From assembly GCA_015501075.1 (NCBI GenBank), contig JADNYJ010000104.1, positions 62,001 through 126,000 of the forward strand: DNA of 64,000 nt. Reading direction: 5' to 3'. The position numbers and the translations under genes are program-made. Each line of letters opens with the position of its first letter. The stretch's first letter is position 1. Source of the DNA: Gymnopilus junonius (Eukaryota > Basidiomycota > Agaricomycetes > Agaricales > Galerinaceae). This document shows positions 48,219 to 59,952 of this stretch, one piece after another. The notes beneath the pieces are model-generated. The model made no database searches. It saw only the letters and a list, made by a program, of their open reading frames with translations, and had not been told where the DNA came from.

Positions 48219-49944
48219 ATGTTCCGCTTTGCTCAGCTCCTGATCCTTTCTCTGACCTTTGCTTCAGGTGCGGTAGCATCTGCCATGCCTCGTGCATCAG
48301 ACACCGCCCCAGCTGCCGGGGCAGCATACTGTTAGTGTATTCTATGCTGCTGCACAGAAGGTCAAATTAACATCGATACCTAAACCAGTCATACTGGATG
48401 ATTCATCCCAGAAGTTATTTCACTGAAGATGGCTGCTGACGGAACCCTGGTAAGTAGCTGACATTTCAAGAAATGCGCTGCAACTGGTTCACGCAATTCT
48501 AGGGCCCATCTGCTCGTGTCTTCGACGCTGGAGGTGTTGGCCAGCGCGCGACGCATATTACTCCTCCGGGCAAACCCCCTTCCTTCTTTTCCCCTGGACC
48601 AGATCCTCTTTTCACGCAAGGCGCGGTCGTGGTGAACCAGAAGGCTAGAATCTTGGCAACGGTCAATGTAAGTCCTCGAAATGGACGTAGTGCAATGTAT
48701 GATCTGATGGTATTTCATCATTTTGCAGCCCGGGTCTAATACTGTCTCCTTATTCCACATCGACGCGGAAGATCCCACCAAATTGACGCCCTTCGGCAAG
48801 CCGGCGAACTCTGGCGGCGAGTTTCCTATTGCAGTCACTATCAACTCCGAAGGAACGACTGTCTGTGTCCTCAATGGAGGCGCGGTAAATGGTGTCAAGT
48901 AAGAATTTCCGTGACAGTTCCATTATATCGCGGGTACCAATTTTAACTAGTTGCTTCTCCGTGAACCCCATTCTTGGTCTCGTCCCGAAGCCAAACACTC
49001 TCCGATTCTTGAACGTAAACCAGACAACTCCTCCCACTGGTCCACTTGGAAGCCTCAGCACAATTGTTTTCAGTCATGATGAGAGCAAACTCTTGACTCT
49101 TGTGAAGGGAGGAAAGGACGTGACACCAAATGGCAATTATATATTCATTCTTTTTCTTTTTGTAAATTTCTCATAGTCATCTTCCAGCATTCCTAGCCGC
49201 CTGGGCCTTTGGACCAGATGGCTCTCTTTCCAAAAACGCTGTCAAGTCGTTCACAGCTGATGACGGCCGTGTCCCTTTCACCTTGGTCAATATTCCTGGA
49301 TCAAATGCTTATGTTGCAGGCGATCCGACCGTTGGCTTTGAAATATTCGACTTCGGAAATTCAACCTCCTTGTCGGCTACCGGAATAAGCACCCCCATTC
49401 CAAATCAGATACTCGCTTGCTGGGTATCATATAACCCAATATCAGGCAACTTTTACATCATTGACCCTGTTCTTTCGACCATTACGGAAGTTCACTTTGA
49501 TGCCAAGTTGAACTCGACAATTGTCAAGGTATTTGAGCACCTTTTTTTGCGCTTTCAAACCTTCTCACCTGGAAATATTTCATGTAGCAATATGTTCCGC
49601 TAGCGAACTCAGGCACCCTCGACAACATTGTTTCAATTATCGGAAAGCATTCGTAGGCCGTTTGAGTTACGATAGGAAAATTATGCATTGATTCCCTTTC
49701 AATTTCAGATTCCTGCATATATTACAACCTCTTACTTCGTCGATTACTACTCTTTCTGTGGACCGACCAGGAGGTGCTTTGCCTGTGCAGATATTTAACT
49801 TAACGTCTGCACTCAAAGATGCTGGACTTTCTACCTACAGTAAGTCAATACATGGTGTCATATTCTTTAGAATCGTTGAAACTGACGTATTTCTTTCAAG
49901 ACAATCTGAACTTCCAGGGAATGGCTACATACATTCTAAAGTAA
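48219..49944 (+). CDS. Secreted lactonase-like beta-propeller protein
   Basis: Signal peptide MFRFAQLLILSLTFASGAVA. The body resembles the fungal family annotated as 3-carboxymuconate cyclase-like or YbhE-type lactonase (seven-bladed propeller). Characteristic blocks are ARVFDAGGVGQRA, QGAVVVNQKARILATVNPGS, NTVSLFHIDAEDPTKLTPFG, GGEFPIAVTINSEGTTVCVL, NGGAVNGVNCFSVNP, LNQTTPPTGP-like VNQTTPPTGPLG, VSYNPISGNFYIIDP and a C-terminal NNLNFQGMATYILK with TAA at 49944. Several introns are used; the joins of exons 1-2 are uncertain. These proteins are abundant secreted products in Agaricomycetes. No catalytic activity is established for them, so the enzyme name is by fold only. Confidence 0.7.
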
Positions 49945-50222
49945 AGTGAAAGAAGAAGAAGGTTATACCATCAAGTACATATATGTAGATGGAATTTCCC
50001 GTGTGCTACCTATGATGCTGCCTAAATGATATTTGATGATCGTGCTCGACGCGCAAGCTACTGCAAAAAGCTTCAAGCCTCGAGTGGTCGCATACTATTT
50101 TTAGTTGTTTTGTCCTCATATGTAATATGTATAGCAGCTCCTAATCACGCCACATCAGGCCAAGGTCACACGTTTAGAGACACCATCATCCACTTCGCTC
50201 ACCTTCCAACCTCTACCTTATC

Positions 50223-51683
50223 ATGTCATTGGAATCAGGAACTGTGCGTCCTTTAGTCAAGGAGCAGCCATCAGAGTCTCCCTTAGGCTCGCAGTCGTCG
50301 ATCGCTCCAGTGCTTCCTCAGGAAATCATCGACCTCATTGTAGATGAATTGGCTAGCAACATAGACGATCAGCTTTGTCGTCGGACACTCCATGACTGTG
50401 CCTTTAGCAGTCACTCATTTCGATCGCGAGTCATCGTCCATACATACGGCCACATCGAGATCACACAGAAGTCTTCTATAGATGACATGCACAGTCGCTT
50501 TGAAGGACTTCTAGATATCCTAGAAAACGACCCTTCTATTGGCTCAAGTGTCCGAGTGCTTGAAATTAGCAGCGCCTCTGTGCCTTTTTTTGCGTCCTTC
50601 TGGAAAATGGAGAATAGTGCCATATCTCTCGTCTTGAACCATCTCAATTCCATTCAGAGACTTGTTTTGAGGGAGAGAGGCGAAAGACCAATGACATGGG
50701 CTTCAATAGAGAAAGACACTGTTTCTTCTCTCCTAAAAATACTTCAATCTCCATCTCTTCGAAGCCTGGAGCTGGAGCGATTTAGAGATTTCCCCATAGG
50801 TACCATTAAAAAATGCAAAAGACTTAACGAAATTTCTCTCATGCATATTGAATGCTCCACCGAAGAGCATTTCGTAATATCAGGTTTTTTTCTGTTCCCT
50901 GCTCAAATCGATAGGGAGCTGACATTTCATGACCCCAGGAATAATGATGGAAGAACGAGTCCGGCTTAATATTGTCAATATCGACAATTCACACACCGCT
51001 ATAGCATCCCTTCTGTTGCTTCCTGGCATCTTCTCTCACTTGCAAATTCTTCAAGTAGGTTTAAAATCCATGAACGATATAACTACGACTCGAGATATTA
51101 TACTTGAATCGGCACAAACACTTGAAGAACTTGACCTTGCGTTTCATACTGTGACACGCCTTCCACCAAGTATGTGTAAAGGGTTCCGTTGTTGCAAGTA
51201 TTGATATTTACGATCTTCATGACAGACTCTCAAAGTCCCTCTACCGAAATTAATCTGGGTCTTATTCCATCATTGCGACGGATGGCTGTGAAATGTACCA
51301 TTGATTTCTTCGTTTCACGTTTTCCGGATATTCTACGCAGCTTACTCGAATTACGAGACACATCAAGCAATCTTGAAAGTCTTAGTATATCGATCAGTTG
51401 GGAAGATGTCCCTGTTGGTCAGGAATTACGCTTGGTTGAGCTCCACGAAGATTGGATTGCAATTGACCACTTACTAGCGAATAGCAAATATGTTGCTTTA
51501 CGGAGTGTGGATTTCACTCTACGATTTGGCCTTATATCATGGTTTCCATTAAACGCTCCATCGATAACCAACAAGAGAATTCGGCCTCTGACAGATAAAC
51601 TTTTCCCTAGGATCAGGGCTTCCAGGCAGATTGCCTTTGATATCACCATCGATGTAAATCATAGCTCTCGGAGCTTTTGGTAG
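50223..51683 (+). CDS. F-box-like protein of basidiomycete type
   Basis: Starts MSLESGTVRPLVKEQPSESP. An F-box-like segment VLPQEIIDLIVDELASNIDD, CAFSSHSFRSRVIVHTYGHI follows; PQEIIDxIVDEL is the usual opening in this family. Leucine-rich irregular repeats come next (IQRLVLRERGE, LRSLELERF, LNEISLMHIECS). After a short intron near 50885-50915 the text continues in another frame as HTAIASLLLLPGIFSHLQIL, LEELDLAFHTVTRLP, LIPSLRRMAVKCTIDFFV and ends NHSSRSFW at 51683. The frame changes at about 50900 and 51180 fit introns, but sequence errors cannot be excluded. It probably acts as an SCF adaptor or a lineage-specific orphan of that family. Confidence 0.55.
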
Positions 51684-51824
51684 AATTACGTTATTTATTT
51701 CTTCAGGTAGAAAGTGACTGGTGAACAGATAGATCTTAGGCTACCTTATGTCAAGTTTCATAATTTACGCGTTAATCAAAACGGAAAGCTCTGACTCTTT
51801 GGCATTAATATAGTACGCTTATTC

Positions 51825-52557
51825 TTAATTACTCGGGGGACCAAAACTTTCAGGGAGTAGTGCACCCAACGTTGTTTCCTTCACTCCACCTTCTGTGTAC
51901 CCGACTTTCGGTTCTAACTTCTGCGGGTAGTCTCCAGGAATAAGCAATATTGGCATATCTTCCGAGCAGAATTCTTTTAGGACCTGCCGACATATTCCAC
52001 AGAGCGATATTGTAGAGTTGATATTCCTTTTCAAGGGCTGTCAGTCCGAAGATATGTCGCATAAGGATAACCTGATGACGAACCCTACAACGGCTAACCC
52101 AGTAAACGAGCGAATTCCCTCGCTCTGTGTAGTACGTGGTGAGCTATTGATAATTTATTGAAGGCAAGGACAACCCTTACTACGGCCTTCACAATCGCCG
52201 TGCATTCAGCGCACATTGTTGCCCCTGCACACCGCTCATATAAGTTTGTCTGACGTCGCTTCACATTGACGTAAACTTGTGACCCACCATAGCTCGCGTT
52301 ATCAATGCTAGCTCCCTTGGTTATCGTTCCATCCGACGTCAGTAGGGCTGCACCGACGGGAAAGTGGGAATGAGGGCTGTATGCTCCGTTCTTAGCTATA
52401 TGGGATTGACGGAAAAATGTCAATCACCGATTTCTCCCATGGGCACCGATATTTTGTGCATCGATGTAAACCACTTACCTTCGAATGCTTCTTTTATCAA
52501 GTTCTGCCGGTCTTCAGCAGACAAAACCCGACTCGGAGTTTTTGAGATCGTATTCAT
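51825..52557 (-). CDS. CDD1: Cytidine deaminase
   Basis: Zinc hydrolase converting cytidine and deoxycytidine to uridines in pyrimidine salvage. It starts MNTISKTPSRVLSAEDRQNL at 52557. An intron follows EAFE, then AKNGAYSPHSHFPVGAALLT and GASIDNASYGG, an intron, and the catalytic TMCAECTAIVKAV. Another intron leads to SFTGLAVVG, then LCGICRQVLKEFCSEDMPIL and TLGALLPESFGPPSN, stop 51825. The zinc ligands (Cys of CAE, both Cys of CGIC) and catalytic Glu are kept. Two normally conserved residues differ: CAERTA reads CAECTA and SPCGxC reads SLCGIC. These may be sequence errors or a real change. The part between the catalytic exon and LCGIC is hard to splice cleanly. Confidence 0.8.
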
Positions 52558-52873
52558 GAAGAAAGCCTAACTGCTAAGGACTTTGACATCCTGTGACCAA
52601 CCAACAACTTATTTGAATATGACGGCACCATCGGGCCTGTAGATTCCTAGTCAGAAAACTTCTCACCAGAGGAATGCAGTTTCTTCGTTCTCTGAGCTAA
52701 GACGGAACAAAGGGTCGTGGTACAAAAGGGGATATTATTCTGCACGATCGTGACCGCGAACAACCGACCTGGGCAAGTTCGTAATCTTTACTGTCACCCT
52801 GTCAATGCGGCAGTGGCCAACCACACTTGCTCTAAACCACGTCGCCGACGTGCCTCAAAGCCCAACGTCCACG
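52558..52873. other. Divergent promoter region
   Basis: About 315 bp between the cytidine deaminase start (-) and the sugar transporter start (+). No coding sequence or distinct motif was recognised. Confidence 0.4.
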
Positions 52874-55744
52874 ATGGACAGTACAGGGCAAGACGCATCG
52901 CTTGCGGCTTACAGAAGCCTTCCAACTGATGATTATGATACCCCATTTCCCTCCTCCATCGACAATGATGAGCGGATTGCCAAGTTAAATTCATCCCTCG
53001 AACACCAACGGAGAGGCAGATTGCGCTGCGGGCAGCATTAGAGATTGACCCGGGCATCCAGAGGTTTAGCTGGACAGCCATACAAGTATGCGTGTTGCTA
53101 TCCTTGTACTCATTTTGCTTCTCACTCTTCAATGTCTAGATGTATCTCGTCACTTTGGTCGTTTGCTGTTGTTCGGGTGACAGTGGCTTCGACGGAACAG
53201 TGGGTTATCGCAGATGGTACTGAGATTGCGTGCGACATGCTGAGCTTATACAAGGTCATGGGTGGCATCAACAGCATGAAACAATTTCAAAGATACTTCG
53301 GCTTGACTGGAGTTGGGAGTCAAACGAGGTATTTTCCTAGCTTATTTTGCCCCTTCATGGTGCTTAAACGTTTGTAACAGTATTATTTTTGGTATTTATA
53401 CTGTGTACGATTCGCCTATCAAGTGTAGGAGCTTGACATGCTATTTACGTATCTTTCATTTCAGCGGTTCTGTCTGGTATGGAACACACCCGTCTCTTGT
53501 TCACCATTCACTTATTCCCCTTCGCTTATGAAGTGGTACCGTTCCAGCCTGTGAGTTACTCTTTCACGAAAGTAAAGAAACTTTTCAGTAAAGATCGTTA
53601 CAACAGCATATTTTCCCGACAAATATGGCCGTCGATTCTCCATGTTTTTCGGAAATGCCGTTCTCATGTACGCATGCCGTGCTCTCCGTATTAAATCTTT
53701 CATACTTAGATTTAATAATTGTAACTCAGTGTTGGAGCTGTTCTAACGGCTAATTCGACGAGCAAAAGAATGTTTCTCTTAGGACGCTTCCTGACTGGCA
53801 TGTAACTCAACTCCGTCATGAAGACCCGTATATCTAAATGAGTCTGTTTTAAACAGGGCTTGGATCATCCTGTTCTGGGGCTTCGGCAAAATCCTACCTG
53901 GCAGAAATTGTTCCTGCTCACTCACGCGGTGCTTATATGGGTTTCCTTAATTCATTGTATGTTGCCCTGGTCTTTTTTATTTTTATTTTCTTATGTGCTA
54001 TCCCATGTGGCAGCTTTTACGTTGGACAAATGTCAGCCACTGGACTGATGGTCGCCACCGGAAGGATAAAGAGCGATTTGTCTTGGCGTCTGCCGCTCTA
54101 CGTCCAGGTACTGTAGATTGTATTTACAAAGTCTTCGTTTGGAATAACGTAATCTGTTCAGGCAGTGCCCGCCGCCATCAATGTAGCTTTCATATTTTTC
54201 TGTCCTGAATCGTGAGTGTCTATAACGAGGACCGAATTTGCAGGAGCTAATGGCATATGAATCTTTACCCAGACCCCGATGGCTTTATAGCATTGGCAAA
54301 GCTCTGCGGGCACGCGAAATCATCGCAAAGTTTCATAGTCGCACCAACGATATCAATTCGCCTCTCGTGGACTTGGAAATGCGGGAAATCGACGAAAAAA
54401 TACAGACTGATGGAATCAATAGTGGGTTCTTTGTATATGACTTGCCTTTTCTTTGTTCTGACTGTGACCATCTTTTATAAATAGCGAGATGGTGGGATTT
54501 CCGTCCTTTATTCAAAACTCGAGCAGATAGGTATAGAGCGTACATGGTCATCCTCATCGGTGGGCTTTTCATGAACCCTGATTGACGATATCTAACTCAT
54601 TCATCTATAGGGGCTTTTGGTGAGGATATCTGCGACACATTGATATATTTCGATCGAAAGCTCAAGATGATTTCTATGCACAGGACAACTAAGCGGCAAT
54701 GGACTGATCACCTATTTCCTTCCTATCCTCCTAAAGAATGCAGGGGTTGTATCTCAAGACCGCCAATTAACTCTGAACTTTTTGAACAGCATCACTTCTT
54801 AGTACGTCTTTCCTACCTATTTGTCATGTGTTTTCTCTCATTGTACATGTATATTCAGTATGGGAGGTAAGTTAGTCACGAAGTCTGTCGTCAAGCTCTC
54901 ATTTAAGAGAGTTTATTTGAACAGCTTTAGTGGTATGACACTCCTTTTCCCTCAGCCATCTGGGTGCAACTCATCTTCCTCTCATTTCTGCAGGGGTCTG
55001 TCACTGTTGATCGTTATGGACGCCGGAAGATTCTACTCCTAGCTACATCTCTTATGATTATAGTCCTGACTGCGGTTACCGGTCTGTTAAGCGACATTGG
55101 CAGTGCTGCAGGGCAAATCTAGGAATTATATTCATCTACCTTTTCATGGTAGTTTATTCATTTGGGTGGACGCCAATGTGTGTTTTCCGTCTCCTGCAGG
55201 TGTCTCGGATGAGTGCTTAATTAGGCCATCTTTCACAGGCAAGCTCTATATCCTACAGAAGTGCTAAGTTATGAAGCTCGTGCAAAGGGCCTTGCGTTCT
55301 TGGGCATTGTACTGCATGGCGCATCGCTCATCAATACATTTGGGTATGTTCTATTTTTGCTTGCACTTCTGCCGAAGGCAGCGCTGACGGCCTCGACAGT
55401 CTTCCGGTCGCTCTCCAGAATCTCGGATGGAAAGGTATGACAACCGCCGTAGCTGCGCATTACTCACTATTACTCATTTTTGTTCACTTTGCTCATGATT
55501 TATGTTTTTTTTTTCCTCGACGACAGTTTACTTGATCTTTTTGGTTTGGGACGTATTTGAGCTCATCATCATCTACTTATTCGTGGTGGAAACTAAAGGG
55601 TTATCGTTGGAGGAGATTAATGAAGTGTTTGAGGATCCTGATCCGAGGACGTACAGTGAGCGGTTGTTAGTTGAGACACAGGAGGCAAGGAAAGGGCAGA
55701 GAGTCAGGGCGAGAGAAGGCACGGACACAAGAGGTGGTGCCTAG
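52874..55744 (+). CDS. MFS sugar transporter (lactose/hexose permease type)
   Basis: Twelve-segment sugar porter of the major facilitator superfamily. It starts MDSTGQDASLAAYRSLPTDD. Recognisable parts in order are QIALRAALEIDPGIQRFSW, GFDGTVMGGINSMKQFQRYF, FPDKYGRRFSMFFGNAV (the DxxGRR loop), VGAVLTANSTSKRMFLLGRF, FYVGQMSATGLMVATGR, PRWLYSIGK (PESPRW loop region), VDRYGRRKILLLATSLMI (second DRxGRR), ARAKGLAFLGIVLHGAS and VVETKGLSLEEINEVFED, the PETKGxxLEE signature. The stop is at 55744. More than ten introns are needed. One missing base at about 52987 is likely (KFIPRTPTERQ continues one frame over). Some membrane segments between 54480 and 54900 are hard to assemble, so partial decay cannot be ruled out. 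Confidence 0.65.
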
Positions 55745-56114
55745 CTTTTTCAATAGCCTAATTTTGGCTAGCATTACGCTGACCATCTAGGATGGAAGTT
55801 ACATACATTTGATCGAGGTACATTTATCTATTGTAAACTACTAATTGTATACCCCCTTCGCGCATAGAATGAAATATCATTTTCAGGTAAAACTGAAACT
55901 GGCGTCTTGGGGGAGGGAGATCCTAATTATCAGCATCTATTTTTATCCGATTGAGTGCAGGGGAAATTGGTTACATCCGACATCGCCACTTCATCATCGC
56001 CTTAGCTCGGCGACATCGCCCTTCTCGGGCCATCTTTGATTCTTTCGAAAAAAGGGTCAGTGGCGGCCGGTCGGGTTATCATTCGGATGCGGAGAAGAAA
56101 TGGATCTGGAGGGG

Positions 56115-56122
56115 TATAAAAG
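56115..56122 (+). promoter_or_regulatory. TATA box of the CipC-like gene
   Basis: TATAAAAG 109 bp upstream of the ATG, followed by a CT-rich leader (56155-56220), typical of a highly expressed fungal gene. Confidence 0.6.
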
Positions 56123-56223
56123 GGAAGCTTGGGTTGCTGTTATCTGATCACCAGGATCTTTCTTCCACTTCACCTACTACTCTTTCACCCAAACCACTCT
56201 TCTTATAACTACTCTTCCTCATC

Positions 56224-56790
56224 ATGGGTTGGTTCGATCACCACGAAGATAGCTACAACGAGGTATGTTGTTTGTGCATTCTATGTCATTCCATCTGGTT
56301 ACAATTTCTCTTCTATTCACAGGTCGCCAACGCCGGCCACAAGGCTCAGCTGTCGCATGAGCTGATCGCTGCCGCCGCTGCCTACGAGGTGAACACCACC
56401 CCTTCCACAGCACACTCCTCGAGGCGGTCTCTGATGTCGCCTTCTTTTCTAGGCTGAGAAAGCGTACACGAAGCACTGCGCAGCTAACGGCAAGCCCACT
56501 TCTCATGAGAAGGCAAAGGAGCTCTTGTGAGTTCCCTTCAGCTTCTAAAACCGTGCTCGGTCTTGCTAACCAGCGTTGATATGAACAGAGCTGGGTTTTC
56601 CGCTGCTTTCGTCGACCGTATTGTGGAGACCAAGGGACTCGACTTTGTTGACAAGGAGAAGGCTAAGCATGAAGGTACGCAGCTCCTCGTTGACATGAAA
56701 TTGTGGAGACCTTTGCTCACTAACACTTGTCCTACTTTCTTCTGAACAGCCAAGAAGAAACTCCACGAAGCGTCCTCGGCTGATTACTGA
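56224..56790 (+). CDS. CipC-like small protein (DUF3759)
   Basis: Five exons (56224-56262, 56323-56388, 56453-56526, 56589-56674, 56750-56790) give about 101 residues. They read MGWFDHHEDSYNEVANAGHK, AQLSHELIAAAAAYEAEKAY, HEKAKELLAGFSAAFVDRIV and ETKGLDFVDKEKAKHEAKKK, ending ASSADY. This is the family of Aspergillus CipC, induced by the antibiotic concanamycin and often among the most abundant transcripts in hyphae; its molecular role is unknown. No signal peptide is present, so it is presumably cytosolic. All joins keep frame. Confidence 0.9.
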
Positions 56791-56963
56791 TCAACTTATT
56801 TGATTGTTTGTTGTCGATTGAAGCTGTATAATGAAATTTGGAATGTATAAATCTTCTTCTTCGTTCGTGGCCTCGGGCAACAGGTCTCCAGAATGAATCC
56901 GCCCACAGGCTGGAGAAGAGGTTGATAAACATGGAATGTATAGGGGGAAACAAAGGCACAGAT

Positions 56964-58311
56964 TCATGGTATACTGTATGCGAGCCATGCCTCCCTCGCC
57001 AACTCGTCTTCGCCAACCCATCTACTAACAAGAGTAGCGACGGCGGTCTTGGCCACCCATCCTGAAAGAATGATGATGGTCGTAAAGAGCAGATGGATGT
57101 CCAAGATCACTAACAAATTCGTAAGTAAGGACCAGGACAACTCCGAAAGGAGACAAAGCAACATCACCCACGTACCACGGAGGCCAAAACCCGCTGACAT
57201 CCCCCCTACCACGTTCCGTACTACCCATTCTCGATCTAGCTTGTCGTCGTCTAGAATTTCGAAGAGGTGAGTTAGAGGGTTGCTTGTGCCGTTGTCATGG
57301 AGCCATAGATGCTTCGCCCATTCTGGGAGGGGGTTGTCGATCTTTGGCAGAGGAGGAGTTGTGGAGGTGGTTGGTAGCCATATCGTAAGGAGGAAGAGGA
57401 GGAATAACTTGGTTAAGGAGGAATAGAACAGGCTGAGCGATATCAGGGAGAGGCTAGAAGGGCATAAGCGGAGCAATTGAAAATGCGTCGAAGAGCATAC
57501 GTACTGGAATTGTTGTCGGATGCTTGACTTCACAGAGGGTGGCGGGCGGAAGGAGTGGAAGATTTCAATGATTCTCATAACAATGTAGCACGTAAGTGTG
57601 ATTCCACCGTGAAATGCGATGGTCTCTGTTGTCGTAGATTAAAGATGAGCACGATCTTTGCTACAGCCAGACGGTATGTTGAAGCTAACGTACCAGCTGA
57701 AGTGCCGAGAAAAACACGCAAGAAAGCAAACAAAGTCTCCTTTGTCCATGGTGTCAGGACTGTCGTTGAAGCTGGGGACGCTACGCTAGCATTCAGATAG
57801 CTCCATCTAATGAACGCATCGACAACTGTAAGGGCTAATCCGAGTTTAATTATCAACACCCATGTCTCCTAGAAAAAGAAACCAAGGGATTTAATTAGAA
57901 GAACGGGGAATAAAAGTTGGCTACACGTCGTACCAATGCTTTGCTTGGTTTTTGAAGACCTTCCGGCCCTTCCTCCTGTTCGTTCAATTTGGATTTGGCA
58001 TTCGTATTGGGTGCAGAACGCCCAGTCAACCTTCGGGGTTCCGCGCCAGTGTTATACAGCAGATGTCGATATACACCGCGCTTGAGCAGGAACAGGTCCA
58101 GAAGGATCGTCAGAGAGTCATGTTCGACGTAAGGGTCGACGAATTGAAGGCATTTGGGCTACTTCAAGGCGAATTGAAATCGTCAGTTGAGTTGGGGGAG
58201 AGAAAGAGAGAAAACGGGGCTTACGCATTGTTCTAGTCGGAGGTTGTACTCTGATTCGTAGACTGTATATAGATAGGGCGTTGGGTGGGTGCAGGTTGTG
58301 CATATGGGCAT
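56964..58311 (-). CDS. ARV1: Arv1 family ER lipid-homeostasis protein
   Basis: ER membrane protein needed in yeast for sterol and GPI-intermediate transport. The N-terminal Arv1 homology domain begins at 58311: MPICTTCTHPTPYLYTVYES with the first CxxC, then EYNLRLEQC, an intron, and PKC completing the second zinc pair. DPYVEHDSLTILLDLFLLKR and GVYRHLLYN follow. Membrane segments come after (LIIKLGLALTVVDAFI; AFHGGITLTCYIVMRIIEIF; LLFLLTIWLP; VMLLCLLSELSWSLLTNLLV). Near the end there is TAVATLVSRWVG, stop 56964. Introns lie after EQC, before ETLFAFLRVFL-type exons and after the YVC region. It converges on the CipC-like gene, 174 bp apart. Confidence 0.85.
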
Positions 58312-58609
58312 TCTGATGATGAGAATCAGGTTCAAGGGGTTGTTTAGGCGAGAACGTCTTGATTTGGTGGCGCCTCTTCAGCCAAACAACTTTGACGGTC
58401 TCATCCTTCCTTTGTTCTCGACCATCTCATCTCAATGAAACGTTGGGTTGAAGGGGACCCTGATGCTCGATAATTAATTCCTTCAAAGCTTCAAATATTA
58501 TTGTTTCAATGATCTGCAGCAATAGCAAAGGTAGGTTGCCTATGTTTCCCCTCTTTTTTCCAGCGTTTGAATATCCTACGATCTGGCTGTAATTATTCAC
58601 TGATTTCTC

Positions 58610-58852
58610 ATGTCGACGAAGTCACAGGGTTCCCTGGAGGACGCCCATGGCATAGTCCGAGATCAAACACACATTTCTGGCAAGTGGCCATACTACCTGC
58701 TCTTACCTGCAGAACTTCTTCTTGAGGTATTCACCCATATTTGCGATCAAAGAGAATCCTTAGACTTGATATCGACTACAGACGTCATCCTTCCAGGCCC
58801 ATTCCTGCTTGGTAAATATGTAGGTACTAGGTTTCTCTCTCTTTATATATAA
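58610..58852 (+). pseudogene. Truncated F-box gene fragment
   Basis: Reads MSTKSQGSLEDAHGIVRDQT and then YYLLLPAELLLEVFTHICDQ followed by GPFLLGKYVG. This is the start of a typical Agaricomycete F-box protein (LPxELLxEIF ... PxLLGxVC). It stops at 58852, and the following kilobase has no recognisable continuation. Confidence 0.5.
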
Positions 58853-59952
58853 AATTTTTTTGAACTGCCCTCTTTAGCCGACAATTGCCGATGTTATGAT
58901 CTACAGACAGGGTTGACTGACTAGTCTCTGATAAATGCAATTGGACAGAGGTAAGATCGTATCGGGGCTTCGGAACTGGCATCGCAGGATAAATGCAAGA
59001 AAGTCAAACGTGATCATCCGAGAATGAACTATCTACGTTAACCCGCGACATCTTTGACATGGAGGATCTGCCTCTCTATTTGCTCTGGATATCCCATAAT
59101 CTGCTTTTGCCGTGATACTACTCTAGGCTGATCTGTTTGAAGCCCTGTGCAGGAGGGATGATTGTAGCTAGCACTGTTACCTATCATCTATCACTTGGCC
59201 TTCTCTCTTCATTCCCTGTATTCCTCGGTGCGCTATCATTCCGGCTTCTGGCAGGGTGCCTTGTAATCGACTTTTTCTCTTGGGTGCTATTTTATTTATT
59301 GAGTCCTTCTGCCTATCTGTAAAGTTCCTCGTCTATTATTCAGTTTTGGTTGACAGTCCCTCCCCAGCCCATTACTTCCTGGCATTTGCTTATACTTTTT
59401 TGAATGTTGGTGCGCTCGTAATTTTTAAGGTGACATGCGACTCCGGAGGTAGCCCACTCATTTATACCCGCCTAGCTGCCATTATTTTTCCGTGATATCC
59501 ATTTAAGAAGTCTCTGATATCCATTCTATTGGCAGGTTATATTAGTCTCATTGCCTAAGGTTGCCTCCAAATCTTATCAAGAAGAAGATACGTCATCCTG
59601 TGAGTAACTCAGCGATTAAATGTGCACTTGCGTGCTTGTCTTCAATTTCAATCGCTTCTCAGGCATGACGCGAGTGTATACGAACGTCAGCTTTACAGTA
59701 TTTAAACATTCACACCACGCTGGTCCCCGATAGAATTATTTCTCATCCCCCATTTTGTTCTCCTAGGAGACAAAATATAGACACCCCTTGCAGATGGTCT
59801 AATAATGGCCACGTACGCGTATTTGAATACTAATTGTTGTTTATCCGGCCTACCAGCATGAATGGTGAGGACGTCCGTTTGGAGAAAGACAACACCGGGG
59901 ATGCGATGCAGGTGACCGAGAGAAACAACTTTGCAACTCAACTAAGCCCTTC
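58853..59952. other. Unresolved region upstream of the RCC1-PHD gene
   Basis: Open frames at 59137-59322 and 59256-59495 (+) encode hydrophobic stretches but match nothing I know and overlap in different frames. They may be remains of the F-box fragment's neighbourhood or chance. The last 100 bases are the RCC1-PHD leader. Confidence 0.35.

Noticed and set aside
59137..59495. Small membrane protein between the F-box fragment and the RCC1-PHD gene
   Set aside because: Two overlapping hydrophobic frames with no family match and no clear splice links; more likely chance in T-rich DNA.
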